From NCBI RefSeq assembly GCF_900107965.1, contig NZ_FNVU01000030.1, positions 37,517 through 101,516 of the forward strand: DNA of 64,000 nt. The letters are read 5' to 3'. Below are positions 1-8,406 of this stretch, one piece after another (position 1 is the first letter of the stretch; every line of letters starts with the position of its first letter). The notes under the pieces were generated by a model. It worked only from the letters and a program-made list of their open reading frames with translations. It searched no databases and was not told the origin of the DNA. The translations under genes were made by a program, and so were the position numbers. The DNA is from Actinacidiphila yanglinensis (lineage in GTDB: Bacteria; Actinomycetota; Actinomycetes; Streptomycetales; Streptomycetaceae).

Positions 1-658
<658 letters not shown>

Positions 659-660
<2 letters not shown>

Positions 661-688
661 CGCTCCGGCTGACAGCGCTCCGGCAGAC
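659..688 (+). repeat. 15-bp tandem direct repeat over the fba stop
   Basis: AGCGCTCCGGCTGAC at 659-673 is repeated at 674-688 with one mismatch (T to A at position 12). The first copy begins within the TAG stop codon. It looks like a small local duplication directly before the terminator hairpin. Confidence 0.8.
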
Positions 689-714
689 ACGGTCCGCGTG
701 CGGGCGGCCGTGTC
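686..714 (+). terminator. Hairpin after fba
   Basis: GACACGG (686-692) pairs with CCGTGTC (708-714), with further GC pairing possible inside the loop. There is no T-run, as is common for high-GC actinobacterial terminators. Confidence 0.5.
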
Positions 715-821
715 GCATCTACGGGCGCGCGGACGTCATCAGGCGTCACCAGGCGTACGGAATCGGGCCTCCGGCAACTGCCGGGGGCCTTCCGCCTGTC
801 CGCTCGGGCAGACTGGAACCC

Positions 822-1235
822 ATGGCCAATCACGAGAACCTGCTCGGGGGTCCCGCCCCCACCCACCTGCCCGACGACCCGGAGCCGCGCGAACTGCTCG
901 CCTCCGGTGCCGCGCCCGCCGAGGTGGCGGCGAAGTACCCCACCTCCTCGCTCGCCTGGGCGCAGCTCGCCGACGAGGCGTTCGAGGGCGGCCGCGTGGT
1001 GGAGTCGTACGCCTACGCCCGTACTGGCTACCACCGCGGTCTGGACGCCCTGCGCAAGGCCGGGTGGCGTGGCCACGGCCCGGTGCCGTTCGAGCACGAG
1101 CCGAACCGCGGCTTCCTGCGGGCACTGCACGCGCTCGCCCGGGCCGCCCAGGCGATCGGCGAGCAGGACGAGTACGAGCGCTGCAGCGCCTTCCTGCGGG
1201 ACAGCTCGCCGACCGCCGCCGACACACTGGGCTGA
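822..1235 (+). CDS. DUF3151 family protein
   Basis: A 137-residue soluble protein matching the actinobacterial DUF3151 family (N-terminal ENLLGGPAPTHLPDD, then helical segments such as SSLAWAQLADEAFE and a C-terminal AIGEQDEYERCSAFL). No signal peptide or membrane segment is seen. The function is unknown; conservation next to fba is typical of Streptomyces. The ATG at 822 was chosen because it begins the conserved N-terminus. There is no Shine-Dalgarno sequence, but a CAGACT hexamer ends 7 nt upstream, so the mRNA may be leaderless. A strong hairpin follows the stop. Confidence 0.85.
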   Translation: MANHENLLGGPAPTHLPDDPEPRELLASGAAPAEVAAKYPTSSLAWAQLADEAFEGGRVVESYAYARTGYHRGLDALRKAGWRGHGPVPFEHEPNRGFLRALHALARAAQAIGEQDEYERCSAFLRDSSPTAADTLG

Positions 1236-1251
1236 CCCCGTTTCGTCGGTG

Positions 1252-1297
1252 CCGGGCGGCGCCGTTCCGGGCCTTCGGTGCCCGGGGCGCCGCCCGG
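1252..1297 (+). terminator. Strong hairpin after the DUF3151 gene
   Basis: A perfect 12-bp stem, CCGGGCGGCGCC (1252-1263) with GGCGCCGCCCGG (1286-1297), starts 17 nt after the stop. It is a likely intrinsic terminator lacking a U-tract. Confidence 0.7.
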
Positions 1298-1561
1298 ATC
1301 CGCCCTCTTCTCCCCCAACTGCCCCCGGCGTCCCGCTGGCCCCGCTGACCTGCCCAAATGTCGCGGTTCGGCAACAGTCGGCCGTCTGTTGGCATATTCA
1401 CGTATCCCTGTGCGATCGTGTGCATGCCGTCCTCCTCGCAGGGCGGCATCAGCACGTACGGCACCAATTGCGTGCGTACGCATCACGCCGACACGCAGTT
1501 CGGAAGCGCCACGGGGGGTCCGGGGCCGCGGTTCCGGCTGCCGACGCCTTCAGGGGGAGCC
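1298..1561 (+). other. Non-coding stretch upstream of the DUF3152 gene
   Basis: No convincing gene. The reading frame of the downstream gene stays open back to 1358, but the sequence there does not look like a protein N-terminus. It contains a slightly AT-richer part (about 1354-1490) that probably holds the promoter and a perfect 10-bp palindrome TGCGTACGCA at 1473-1482. Confidence 0.5.
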
Positions 1562-2455
1562 TTGGCAGCAAAGGGCCGCCATGGCCGCCACAAGCACAGC
1601 CGTCGGGCGGCCAAGCGCCGCGCTGCGTTCGCCGGTCCGCTCGTCGTGCTCTGCGTCGTCGTCCTCGGCTGCGGCGGGGGCTACGCGGCCTGGCACAAGT
1701 CCCGCGGTGACGGCTCCGCCGCGGCGATCGACGCGCCGCTGTCGCAGACGGCGACGGCCGGAGGCAGCCCGTCGGCGCACGCCGACAGCCGCATAGGCAC
1801 CGGCACGCCCACGCCGTCCTCGCCCTCCCCCTCGGCCACGCCTACCAGCACCGCCCCGAGCCACTCCCCGTCGCCGAAGCCGTCGAGCGTGCCGAAGTCC
1901 GGCACCGGCGTCTTCACCACCGCACACGCCTCCGGCGAGGCGTCCGGGCACGGCGACATCCGCCGCTACAAGGTCGAGGTCGAAGGCGGCATACAGCTCT
2001 CCGCGGGCGACGCCGCCCGCGAGATAGCCGGCATACTCGCCGACCCGCGCGGCTGGGAGAACGACGGCCGTGACGGCTTTCAGCTCGTCTCGTCCGGATC
2101 GGCCGACTTCGTGATCAAGATCGCCACGCCCGACACCGTCGACAACATCTGCGGCGCGGCCGGCCTGCTCACGCGCGGCGAGGTCAACTGCGACGTCGGC
2201 GCGACCGTCGTGGTCAACCTCAAGCGCTGGATCCTCGGCTCGCCCGAGTTCGACGGCCCGATCCACGACTACCGCGCCCTGATCATCAACCACGAGGTCG
2301 GCCACCGCATCGGCCACGGCCATGAGGGCTGCCCCGGCACCGGCAAGCTCGCCCCCGTCATGATGCAGCAGATCAAGGGCCTGCACGGCTGCAAGGCCAA
2401 CGCCTGGCCGTACGACAGCAACGGCCACTACATCCAGGGACCGCCGGTCGCCTGA
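1562..2455 (+). CDS. Membrane-anchored DUF3152 protein with metzincin-like zinc motif
   Basis: With the TTG start the protein has 297 residues: a basic N-terminus (KGRHGRHKHSRRAAKRR), one membrane segment (about residues 20-38), a Ser/Thr/Pro-rich wall-spanning linker and a DUF3152 domain (about 115-297). The segment at 244-254 is HEVGHRIGHGH, an exact HExxHxxGxxH metzincin zinc site, followed by a methionine-containing turn (APVMMQQ). This suggests an extracytoplasmic metalloprotease; proteolysis is inferred, not established for the family as far as I know. TTG at 1562 is preceded by AGGGGGAG; an upstream in-frame ATG at 1358 would add 68 unlikely residues. Two cysteine pairs may form disulfides. 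Confidence 0.8.
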   Translation: MAAKGRHGRHKHSRRAAKRRAAFAGPLVVLCVVVLGCGGGYAAWHKSRGDGSAAAIDAPLSQTATAGGSPSAHADSRIGTGTPTPSSPSPSATPTSTAPSHSPSPKPSSVPKSGTGVFTTAHASGEASGHGDIRRYKVEVEGGIQLSAGDAAREIAGILADPRGWENDGRDGFQLVSSGSADFVIKIATPDTVDNICGAAGLLTRGEVNCDVGATVVVNLKRWILGSPEFDGPIHDYRALIINHEVGHRIGHGHEGCPGTGKLAPVMMQQIKGLHGCKANAWPYDSNGHYIQGPPVA

Positions 2456-2636
2456 CCGGTCCGCCATCTCGGGCCCGGCCCGGGACCGCGCCATCCTCCC
2501 GCTCCCTTCGCGCCGCGCCCCGCTCGTGGCCGCGCCACGCCTCCGCCTGCCGCCGTCGGCCCTTGCCGGATCCGCCCGCACCGCAGATGATCTCGGCACA
2601 GGCCCGGTGACCCCGGGACACGACGGAGGTAGAACC

Positions 2637-3473
2637 ATGTCCGATGCACCGACCGACGAGGCGGCGACCCCGAACCTCTCGTTCGAAGGCAGCACGCCCT
2701 ACGAGGACTACGTCCAGGCGTCCGTCCTCACCCACCTTCAGCACCCGCTCTCCAACGAGCCGGGGGAGATGGCCTTCCTGGTCACCACCCAGGTGATGGA
2801 GCTGTGGTTCACCCTCCTGGTGCACGAATGGAGTACCGCGGCGGCGGCACTTCGCCAGGACGACCTGCCGACCGCGACGGCCGCGCTGCGCCGCAGCCTG
2901 CCGGAGCTGGAGTCGCTCAACGCGTCCTGGAAACCGATCGCCCACCTCACCCCCGCCCAGTTCAACGGCTACCGCTCCGCCCTCGGCGAGGGCTCGGGCT
3001 TCCAGTCCGCGATGTACCGGCGGCTGGAGTTCCTGCTCGGGGAGAAGTCCGCGTCGATGATCGTCCCGCACCGCGGCACCCCCAGCGCGCACGCCGAACT
3101 GGAGAAGGCCCTCACCGAGCCGAGCCTGTACGACGAGGTGCTGCGGCTGCTGGCCCGCCGCGGCCACGCCATTCCGGCGGCCGTCCTGGACCGCGACCCG
3201 GCGCTGCGCTACGAACCGCACCCGGATGTCGAGGCCGCCTGGCTGGCCGTCTACGCCGACGAGGACCAGGACTCGGACCTGATCCGGCTCGGCGAACTGC
3301 TCACCGACGTCGCCGAACTGGTGTGGCGCTGGCGCAACGACCACCTCGTGGCGACCCGGCGGGCCATGGGGGCCAAGGCCGGCACCGGCGGCTCCGCGGG
3401 GGTGGCCTGGCTGGAGAAACGCGCCGCGAAGAACGTCTTCCCCGAGCTGTGGACGGCGCGCAGCCATGTCTGA
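2637..3473 (+). CDS. kynA: Tryptophan 2,3-dioxygenase
   Basis: A 278-residue cytoplasmic haem enzyme that opens the indole ring of L-tryptophan to N-formylkynurenine, the first step of the kynurenine pathway. Family hallmarks seen: MAFLVTTQVMELWFTLLVHE, GYRSALGEGSGFQSAMYRRLE, and the C-terminal WRNDH...MGAKAGTGGSAG segment, which contains the haem-ligand histidine and the GTGGS substrate loop. The ATG at 2637 has a GGAGGT Shine-Dalgarno at 2625-2630. The next gene, kynureninase, starts inside its last codons (8-nt overlap), indicating translational coupling in one operon with a formamidase-like gene. Confidence 0.95.
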   Translation: MSDAPTDEAATPNLSFEGSTPYEDYVQASVLTHLQHPLSNEPGEMAFLVTTQVMELWFTLLVHEWSTAAAALRQDDLPTATAALRRSLPELESLNASWKPIAHLTPAQFNGYRSALGEGSGFQSAMYRRLEFLLGEKSASMIVPHRGTPSAHAELEKALTEPSLYDEVLRLLARRGHAIPAAVLDRDPALRYEPHPDVEAAWLAVYADEDQDSDLIRLGELLTDVAELVWRWRNDHLVATRRAMGAKAGTGGSAGVAWLEKRAAKNVFPELWTARSHV

Positions 3474-4770
3474 CGTGCCCCCCGTGCTCGCCCTCGACGC
3501 CCTCGCCGACCGGGCGGCCGAACTGGACTCCGCCGATCCGCTCGCCCACGTCAGGGACCGCTTCGCCACGGACCACACCGTCTATCTCGACGGCAACTCC
3601 CTGGGCGCCCTGCCCACCGCGGTACTGCCCCGCCTCACCGATGTGGTCCAGCGCGAGTGGGGTGAACTGCGCATCCGCTCCTGGGAGGAGAGCGGCTGGT
3701 GGACGGCGCCGGAGCGGATCGGCGACCGGATCGCGCCGCTGGTCGGCGCCGCACCCGGCCAGGTCGTGGTCGGCGACTCCACCAGCGTCAACGTCTTCAA
3801 GGCGCTGGTCGCCGCCGTCCGCATGGCGCCCGAGGACCGCGACGAGATCCTCGTCGACGCCGCCACCTTCCCCACCGACGGCTACATCGCGGCGTCCGCG
3901 GCCCGGCTCACCGGCCGCACCGTCCGTGCCGTCCCCGCCGACGCGATCGCCGAGGCGGCCGGCGACCGCACCGCCGTCGCCCTCGTCAACCACGTCGACT
4001 ACCGCACCGGGCGGCTGTACGACCTGCCCGCGGTCACCGCCGCCCTGCACGCCGCCGGCGCGCTGGCCGTGTGGGACCTGTGCCACAGCGCCGGGGCCCT
4101 GCCGGTCACCCTGGACGCCGCGGGCGTCGACCTCGCGGTCGGCTGCACCTACAAGTACCTCAACGGGGGCCCGGGCGCGCCGGCCTACCTCTACGTGCGG
4201 GCCGAGCACCAGCCGCGCTTCGACTCCCCGCTGCCCGGCTGGAACTCGCACGCCGACCCCTTCGCCATGGCCGATGAGTACGTCGCCGCGGAGGGCGCGC
4301 CGCGCGGACGCGTGGGCACCCCCGAGATCCTGTCCCTGCTCGCCCTGGACGCTGCACTCGACGTCTGGGACGGGGTGGCCATCGCGGACGTGCGCGCCAA
4401 GAGTCTCGGCCTGACCGACTTCTTCCTTGAGTGCGTGGCCGCGGCGGCACCCGCACAACGCCTGCGGCCCGTGACGCCCGTCCCGCACGCGGAGCGCGGC
4501 AGCCAGGTGTCGCTCAGCTGCGCTGACGCCGGCGGCATGATGCGCGAACTGACCGCACGCGGCGTCGTGGGCGACTACCGGCGGCCCGATGTGCTGCGCT
4601 TCGGCTTCACCCCGCTCTACACCCGCTACACGGACGCCTGGCGCGCCGCCCGGGTGCTGGCGGACATCCTCGAAGAACGCCCCCACACCCGTCCGGACGC
4701 CCACCCGGACACCCCCGCCGGCATACGCGCTGACGCGCCCGCCGGCGGCGAACGCGAAGGGACCCCGTAA
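3466..4770 (+). CDS. kynU: Kynureninase
   Basis: A 434-residue PLP enzyme that hydrolyses kynurenine (and 3-hydroxykynurenine) to anthranilate and alanine. Seen: the N-terminal YLDGNSLGALP motif, the segment AVWDLCHSAGALP, and the Schiff-base lysine region CTYKYLNGGPGAPAYLYV. It overlaps kynA by 8 nt and is followed 3 nt later by an alpha/beta hydrolase, so tryptophan can be taken to anthranilate by the products of one transcript. Anthranilate may feed catabolism or an antibiotic pathway elsewhere; nothing in this window decides which. The C-terminal tail after about residue 405 is a low-complexity Asp/Pro-rich extension. Confidence 0.95.
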   Translation: MSDVPPVLALDALADRAAELDSADPLAHVRDRFATDHTVYLDGNSLGALPTAVLPRLTDVVQREWGELRIRSWEESGWWTAPERIGDRIAPLVGAAPGQVVVGDSTSVNVFKALVAAVRMAPEDRDEILVDAATFPTDGYIAASAARLTGRTVRAVPADAIAEAAGDRTAVALVNHVDYRTGRLYDLPAVTAALHAAGALAVWDLCHSAGALPVTLDAAGVDLAVGCTYKYLNGGPGAPAYLYVRAEHQPRFDSPLPGWNSHADPFAMADEYVAAEGAPRGRVGTPEILSLLALDAALDVWDGVAIADVRAKSLGLTDFFLECVAAAAPAQRLRPVTPVPHAERGSQVSLSCADAGGMMRELTARGVVGDYRRPDVLRFGFTPLYTRYTDAWRAARVLADILEERPHTRPDAHPDTPAGIRADAPAGGEREGTP

Positions 4771-4773
4771 CCG

Positions 4774-5742
4774 ATGACCGCTGTCGTGCCCCGCCCGCCT
4801 TCGCCCCAGCCCGCTGACCGGGCGGCGGCCGAGGAGGCCTCGGCGTTCGGCCACGACCCCGTGCCGCCCGACGTCATGGCGGCCTACGGCGACCACCCCG
4901 ACCAGGTGGTCGACTTCTACCGGCCGGCCCGCGGCGAGGGCGCACGCCCGGCACCCCTCGTCGCGCTGCTGCACGGCGGCGCCTGGCGGGCGGCGTACGA
5001 CCGCACCTACGTGTCCCCGCTGGCCGCCCACCTGGCGGCGAGCGGCCTCGCGGTGGCCTCGGTCGAGTACCGCCGCGGTGGCGAGGGCGGCGAAGCAGGT
5101 GGCGCGGAGCCGGCGCTGCGGCAGCCGACCGGGGCGGCCGAGCTCACGCCTGCCGGCGAGCCCGCGCTTCCGCCCGCGGGCCGCTGGCCCGACACCTTCG
5201 ACGACATCGCGTCGGCGATCGACGCCCTGCCGGCCCTCGCCCGCGAGGCCCTCGGCGAGGAGACGGTCGACCCGCGGCGCATGGTGCTCACCGGCCACAG
5301 TGCGGGCGGGCACCTCGCGCTGTGGGCCGCTGCCCGCCACCTGCTGCCCCTCGACTCTCCCTGGCACCGCCCCACACCTCCCGCCCTCCGCGGCGTCGTG
5401 GCCCTCGCCCCGATCGCCGACTTCACCTCGGCGATCCGGCTGCGGGTCTGCTCCGGCGCGGTGCTCGACCTGCTCGGCGGTCCCGATCACGCCACCGACC
5501 GCCTGCCCCACGCCGATCCGGCCGCGCTGCTGCCCACCGGTATCGCCACCACCATCGTGCACGGCACCTCTGACAACGTCGTCCCGCCGCAGGTCAGCGC
5601 CGCTTTCGCCCGTGCGGCTCAGGCGGCGGGTGAGGGGCCCGTGGTCGCGTGGCTGCCGTCGACCGGCCACTTCCCGCTGATCGACCCGGCGAGCCCGGCC
5701 TGCGCGGCCGTCCTCGACGAGATCGGCCAGCTCGCCTTCTGA
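4774..5742 (+). CDS. Alpha/beta hydrolase, probable kynurenine formamidase
   Basis: A 322-residue alpha/beta hydrolase of the esterase/lipase type. Seen: the oxyanion-hole motif LLHGGAW, the nucleophile elbow GHSAGGH, and a late catalytic histidine in STGHFPLID; the acid is probably in the GTSDN segment. The missing step between KynA and KynU is hydrolysis of N-formylkynurenine, and arylformamidases of this fold carry the same HGGxW and GxSxGG motifs, so the operon position makes this the best candidate. Without a biochemical test it could be another esterase. A stretch around residues 105-140 (GGEGGEAGG to ELTPAGEPALPPAG) is a low-complexity insertion. It ends before a bidirectional terminator shared with crp. 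Confidence 0.75.
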   Translation: MTAVVPRPPSPQPADRAAAEEASAFGHDPVPPDVMAAYGDHPDQVVDFYRPARGEGARPAPLVALLHGGAWRAAYDRTYVSPLAAHLAASGLAVASVEYRRGGEGGEAGGAEPALRQPTGAAELTPAGEPALPPAGRWPDTFDDIASAIDALPALAREALGEETVDPRRMVLTGHSAGGHLALWAAARHLLPLDSPWHRPTPPALRGVVALAPIADFTSAIRLRVCSGAVLDLLGGPDHATDRLPHADPAALLPTGIATTIVHGTSDNVVPPQVSAAFARAAQAAGEGPVVAWLPSTGHFPLIDPASPACAAVLDEIGQLAF

Positions 5743-5794
5743 CCCTTGCGGCTCGCGCACGGCGACGGTGCACGATGGCCGACGGCGATAAAAA

Positions 5795-5833
5795 GAAGAC
5801 CCGCGCCGGCCCCTGAGGGCGGCCCGGGTCTTC
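5795..5833. terminator. Bidirectional terminator between the kyn operon and crp
   Basis: GAAGACCCG (5795-5803) pairs with CGGGTCTTC (5825-5833). The run AAAAAG just before it gives a T-rich tract on the minus strand, so it is a good intrinsic terminator for crp and can also end the kyn transcript. Confidence 0.8.
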
Positions 5834-5859
5834 CCGTGGTGCGAACGACCCCTGTGGGG

Positions 5860-6534
5860 TTACCTGCTGCGCTTCGCGAGCCGCTCGACGTCGAGGAGGA
5901 TGACCGCGCGGGCCTCCAGGCGCAGCCAGCCGCGCCCGGCGAAGTCGGCCAGGGCCTTGTTGACGGTCTCGCGGGAGGCGCCGACGAGCTGCGCCAGCTC
6001 CTCCTGGGTGAGGTCGTGGACGACGTGGATGCCTTCCTCCGACTGCACCCCGAAGCGGCGGGACAGGTCCAGCAGCGCCTTGGCGACGCGGCCGGGAACG
6101 TCGGAGAAGACCAGGTCGGACATGACGTCGTTGGTGCGGCGCAGGCGCCGCGCGACCGCGCGCAGCAGCGCGGTGGAGACCTCGGGTCGTACGTTGAGCC
6201 AGGGCTGGAGGTCGCCGTGGCCGAGGCCGAGCAGCTTGACCTCGGTGAGAGCGGTGCCGGTGGCGGTGCGCGGGCCGGGGTCGAAGAGCGACAGCTCGCC
6301 GATCAGCTCGCCGGGGCCCACCACGGCCAGCATGTTCTCCCGGCCGTCGGGCGAGGTGCGGTGCAGCTTCACCTTGCCCTCGGTCACGACGTATAGCCGG
6401 TCCCCGGGGTCACCCTCGTGGAACAGCGCGTCGCCACGCGCCAGCGTGACCTCGGTCATGGAGGCGCGCAGTTCAGCGGCCTGCTCGTCGTCGAGCGCCG
6501 CGAAAAGCGGGGCACGGCGCAGAACGTCGTCCAC
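5860..6534 (-). CDS. crp: Crp-family cAMP-binding transcription regulator
   Basis: A 224-residue Crp/Fnr-type regulator: N-terminal cyclic-nucleotide-binding domain (about 5-120, with the phosphate-binding cassette region PGELIGELSLFDPGPRTAT), a dimerisation helix, and a C-terminal winged helix (about 150-215) with recognition-helix segment LTQEELAQLVGASRETVNKAL. It closely resembles the Streptomyces Crp that controls germination, development and antibiotic production. It is divergent from nth; a Crp-like palindrome lies in the 294-bp gap, so autoregulation is plausible. Confidence 0.93.
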   Translation of the reverse strand: MDDVLRRAPLFAALDDEQAAELRASMTEVTLARGDALFHEGDPGDRLYVVTEGKVKLHRTSPDGRENMLAVVGPGELIGELSLFDPGPRTATGTALTEVKLLGLGHGDLQPWLNVRPEVSTALLRAVARRLRRTNDVMSDLVFSDVPGRVAKALLDLSRRFGVQSEEGIHVVHDLTQEELAQLVGASRETVNKALADFAGRGWLRLEARAVILLDVERLAKRSR

Positions 6535-6611
6535 GAGCTCTCTCCTTGTCGACAGTCGACCTCGCCGGGGTGTCCGCCGGGCTGCCCCCCATGATGCATG
6601 ACACGGGAAAC

Positions 6612-6627
6612 AGTGCGATCAATCACA
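6612..6627. promoter_or_regulatory. Crp-like palindrome upstream of crp
   Basis: AGTGCGATCAATCACA matches the classical TGTGA-N6-TCACA pattern at 8 of 10 positions and nearly fits the Streptomyces Crp pattern GTG-N6-GNCAC. It lies 78 bp upstream of the crp start. An autoregulatory role is inferred. Confidence 0.4.
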
Positions 6628-6828
6628 AGTTTGTCTTATGTGTGCGCGCCGCCGTGCCGCGGGGGTCCGATTGGCGGTCGGATTTGCGTGATTCGGGGCG
6701 GCCCTGCGACCAAATGGGTGGCCGCCACGGGGGGTTCCGCTGTAAGCGAACACGGTACCGGAGCCGGCCCGGGAGAGCGCCGGTGTGATCGGCCGCACCT
6801 TGTCGGACCTTCGGCGTAGCCTTCCCTC

Positions 6829-7626
6829 ATGGCAGAGAGCAAGGTCCGCAAGGCCCCCAAAGCGGAGTCCCAGGTCGCGAAGGTCCGCAGGGCGCGCCGG
6901 ATCAACCGCGAACTCGCCGAGGTCTACCCCTACGCGCACACCGAGCTGGACTTCGAGAACCCCTTCCAGCTCCTGATCGCCACCGTGCTGTCCGCGCAGA
7001 CCACCGACCTGCGGGTGAACCAGACGACGCCCGCCCTGTTCGCGAAGTACCCCACCCCCGAGGCCATGGCGGCGGCCGATCCGGCGGAGATGGAGGAGAT
7101 CCTCCGCCCGACCGGTTTCTTCCGTGCCAAGACCCGCTCCGCGCTCGGCCTGTCCGCCGCCCTGCGGGACGACTTCGGCGGCGTGGTGCCCGGCCGCCTG
7201 GAGGACCTGGTGAAGCTGCCCGGGGTGGGCCGCAAGACTGCCAACGTGGTGCTGGGCAATGCGTTCGGGGTGCCCGGCATCACCGTCGACACCCACTTCG
7301 GCCGGCTCTCGCGCCGCTTCGGCTGGACCACCTCGCAGGACCCGGAGGAGGTCGAGCGGGATGTGGCCGCGCTCTTCCCCAAGTCGGACTGGACGATGCT
7401 GTCGCACCGCGTCGTCTTCCACGGCCGCCGGATGTGCCACGCCCGCAAGCCCGCCTGCGGTGTCTGCCCGATCGCCGCGCTCTGCCCGTCGTACGGCGAG
7501 GGCGAGATGGACCCGGAGAAGGCGAAGAAGCTGCTGAAGTACGAGAAGGGCGGCTACCCCGGACAGCGGCTGAAGCCCCCGCCGGACTACCCCGGGCAGC
7601 CCGCGCCCCCGCTGGGCGCCTCATGA
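6829..7626 (+). CDS. nth: Endonuclease III (DNA glycosylase/AP lyase)
   Basis: A 265-residue base-excision-repair enzyme removing oxidised pyrimidines. Seen: the helix-hairpin-helix LPGVGRKTANVVLGNAF with the catalytic lysine, the catalytic aspartate in TVDTHFGRL, and the [4Fe-4S] ligands in the C-x6-C-x2-C-x5-C cluster (CHARKPACGVCPIAALC). The basic N-terminal tail of about 25 residues and the C-terminal proline-rich tail are actinobacterial extensions. TAGCCT ends 6 nt before the ATG with no Shine-Dalgarno, suggesting a leaderless mRNA. The stop overlaps the next start (ATGA). Confidence 0.96.
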   Translation: MAESKVRKAPKAESQVAKVRRARRINRELAEVYPYAHTELDFENPFQLLIATVLSAQTTDLRVNQTTPALFAKYPTPEAMAAADPAEMEEILRPTGFFRAKTRSALGLSAALRDDFGGVVPGRLEDLVKLPGVGRKTANVVLGNAFGVPGITVDTHFGRLSRRFGWTTSQDPEEVERDVAALFPKSDWTMLSHRVVFHGRRMCHARKPACGVCPIAALCPSYGEGEMDPEKAKKLLKYEKGGYPGQRLKPPPDYPGQPAPPLGAS

Positions 7627-8306
7627 CACAGGCCCGGGGGGCGGGCGCATCGGGCGTGGAGGTCAGCGCCAGGGGCGTGCCGCAGTGGCTGGCGCCGGTG
7701 GTCGAGGCAGTCGGCACCGTACGGCCCGAGCAGCTCAGCCGCTTCCTGCCGCCTGACGCCGGGGGACGGCAGTCGGCGGTCCTCGTGCTGTTCGGCGAGG
7801 GCGAGTTCGGGCCGGATCTGCTGCTCATCGAGCGCTCGGCCGCGCTGCGCTCGCACGCCGGGCAGCCGTCCTTCCCCGGCGGCGCCCTCGATCCCGAGGA
7901 CGGCGACCCGGAGGGCGAGGGGCCGTTGCGGGCGGCGCTGCGGGAGGCCGAGGAGGAGACCGGCCTCGACCCGGCGGGCGTGCAGCTGTTCGGCGTCCTG
8001 CCGCGGCTCTACATCCCGGTGAGCAGCTTCGTGGTCACCCCGGTGGTGGGCTGGTGGCGTGAGCCGAGCCCGGTCCGCGTGGTGGATCCCGCCGAGACCG
8101 CCCGGGTCTTCCGCGTGCCGGTGACGGATCTCACGGACCCGGCCAACCGTGCGACGCTCGTGCACCCCAGCGGTTTCCGCGGCCCCGCCTTCCTCGTCCA
8201 CGACGCCCTGGTGTGGGGCTTCACCGCGGGCCTGATCGACAAGTTGCTGCACTACGCGGGCTGGGAGCGGCCCTGGGACCGCGAACGCACCGTGCCGCTC
8301 GGCTAG
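7623..8306 (+). CDS. NUDIX hydrolase, CoA pyrophosphatase-like
   Basis: A 227-residue NUDIX protein. The extended motif LLIERSAALRSHAGQPSFPGGALD precedes the core REAEEETGL; this LLxxRS...GQxxFPGG signature is that of the CoA/acyl-CoA diphosphatase subfamily (NudL, UPF0035), which hydrolyses CoA derivatives to phosphopantetheine and 3',5'-ADP. It starts with an ATG overlapping the nth stop, so it is translationally coupled to nth, and is followed by the MarP-like gene, an arrangement common in actinobacteria. The substrate is inferred from the family. Confidence 0.88.
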   Translation: MTQARGAGASGVEVSARGVPQWLAPVVEAVGTVRPEQLSRFLPPDAGGRQSAVLVLFGEGEFGPDLLLIERSAALRSHAGQPSFPGGALDPEDGDPEGEGPLRAALREAEEETGLDPAGVQLFGVLPRLYIPVSSFVVTPVVGWWREPSPVRVVDPAETARVFRVPVTDLTDPANRATLVHPSGFRGPAFLVHDALVWGFTAGLIDKLLHYAGWERPWDRERTVPLG

Positions 8307-8406
8307 TCGCCGGCCCCGCCCGCGGCGGGTCCGCCCGGATGTGCCGATCGATCCGGCAGGGGCGTACGCCCCCGCACGCTCAGGCCGACGTGAGAACGTG
8401 TTCCCC

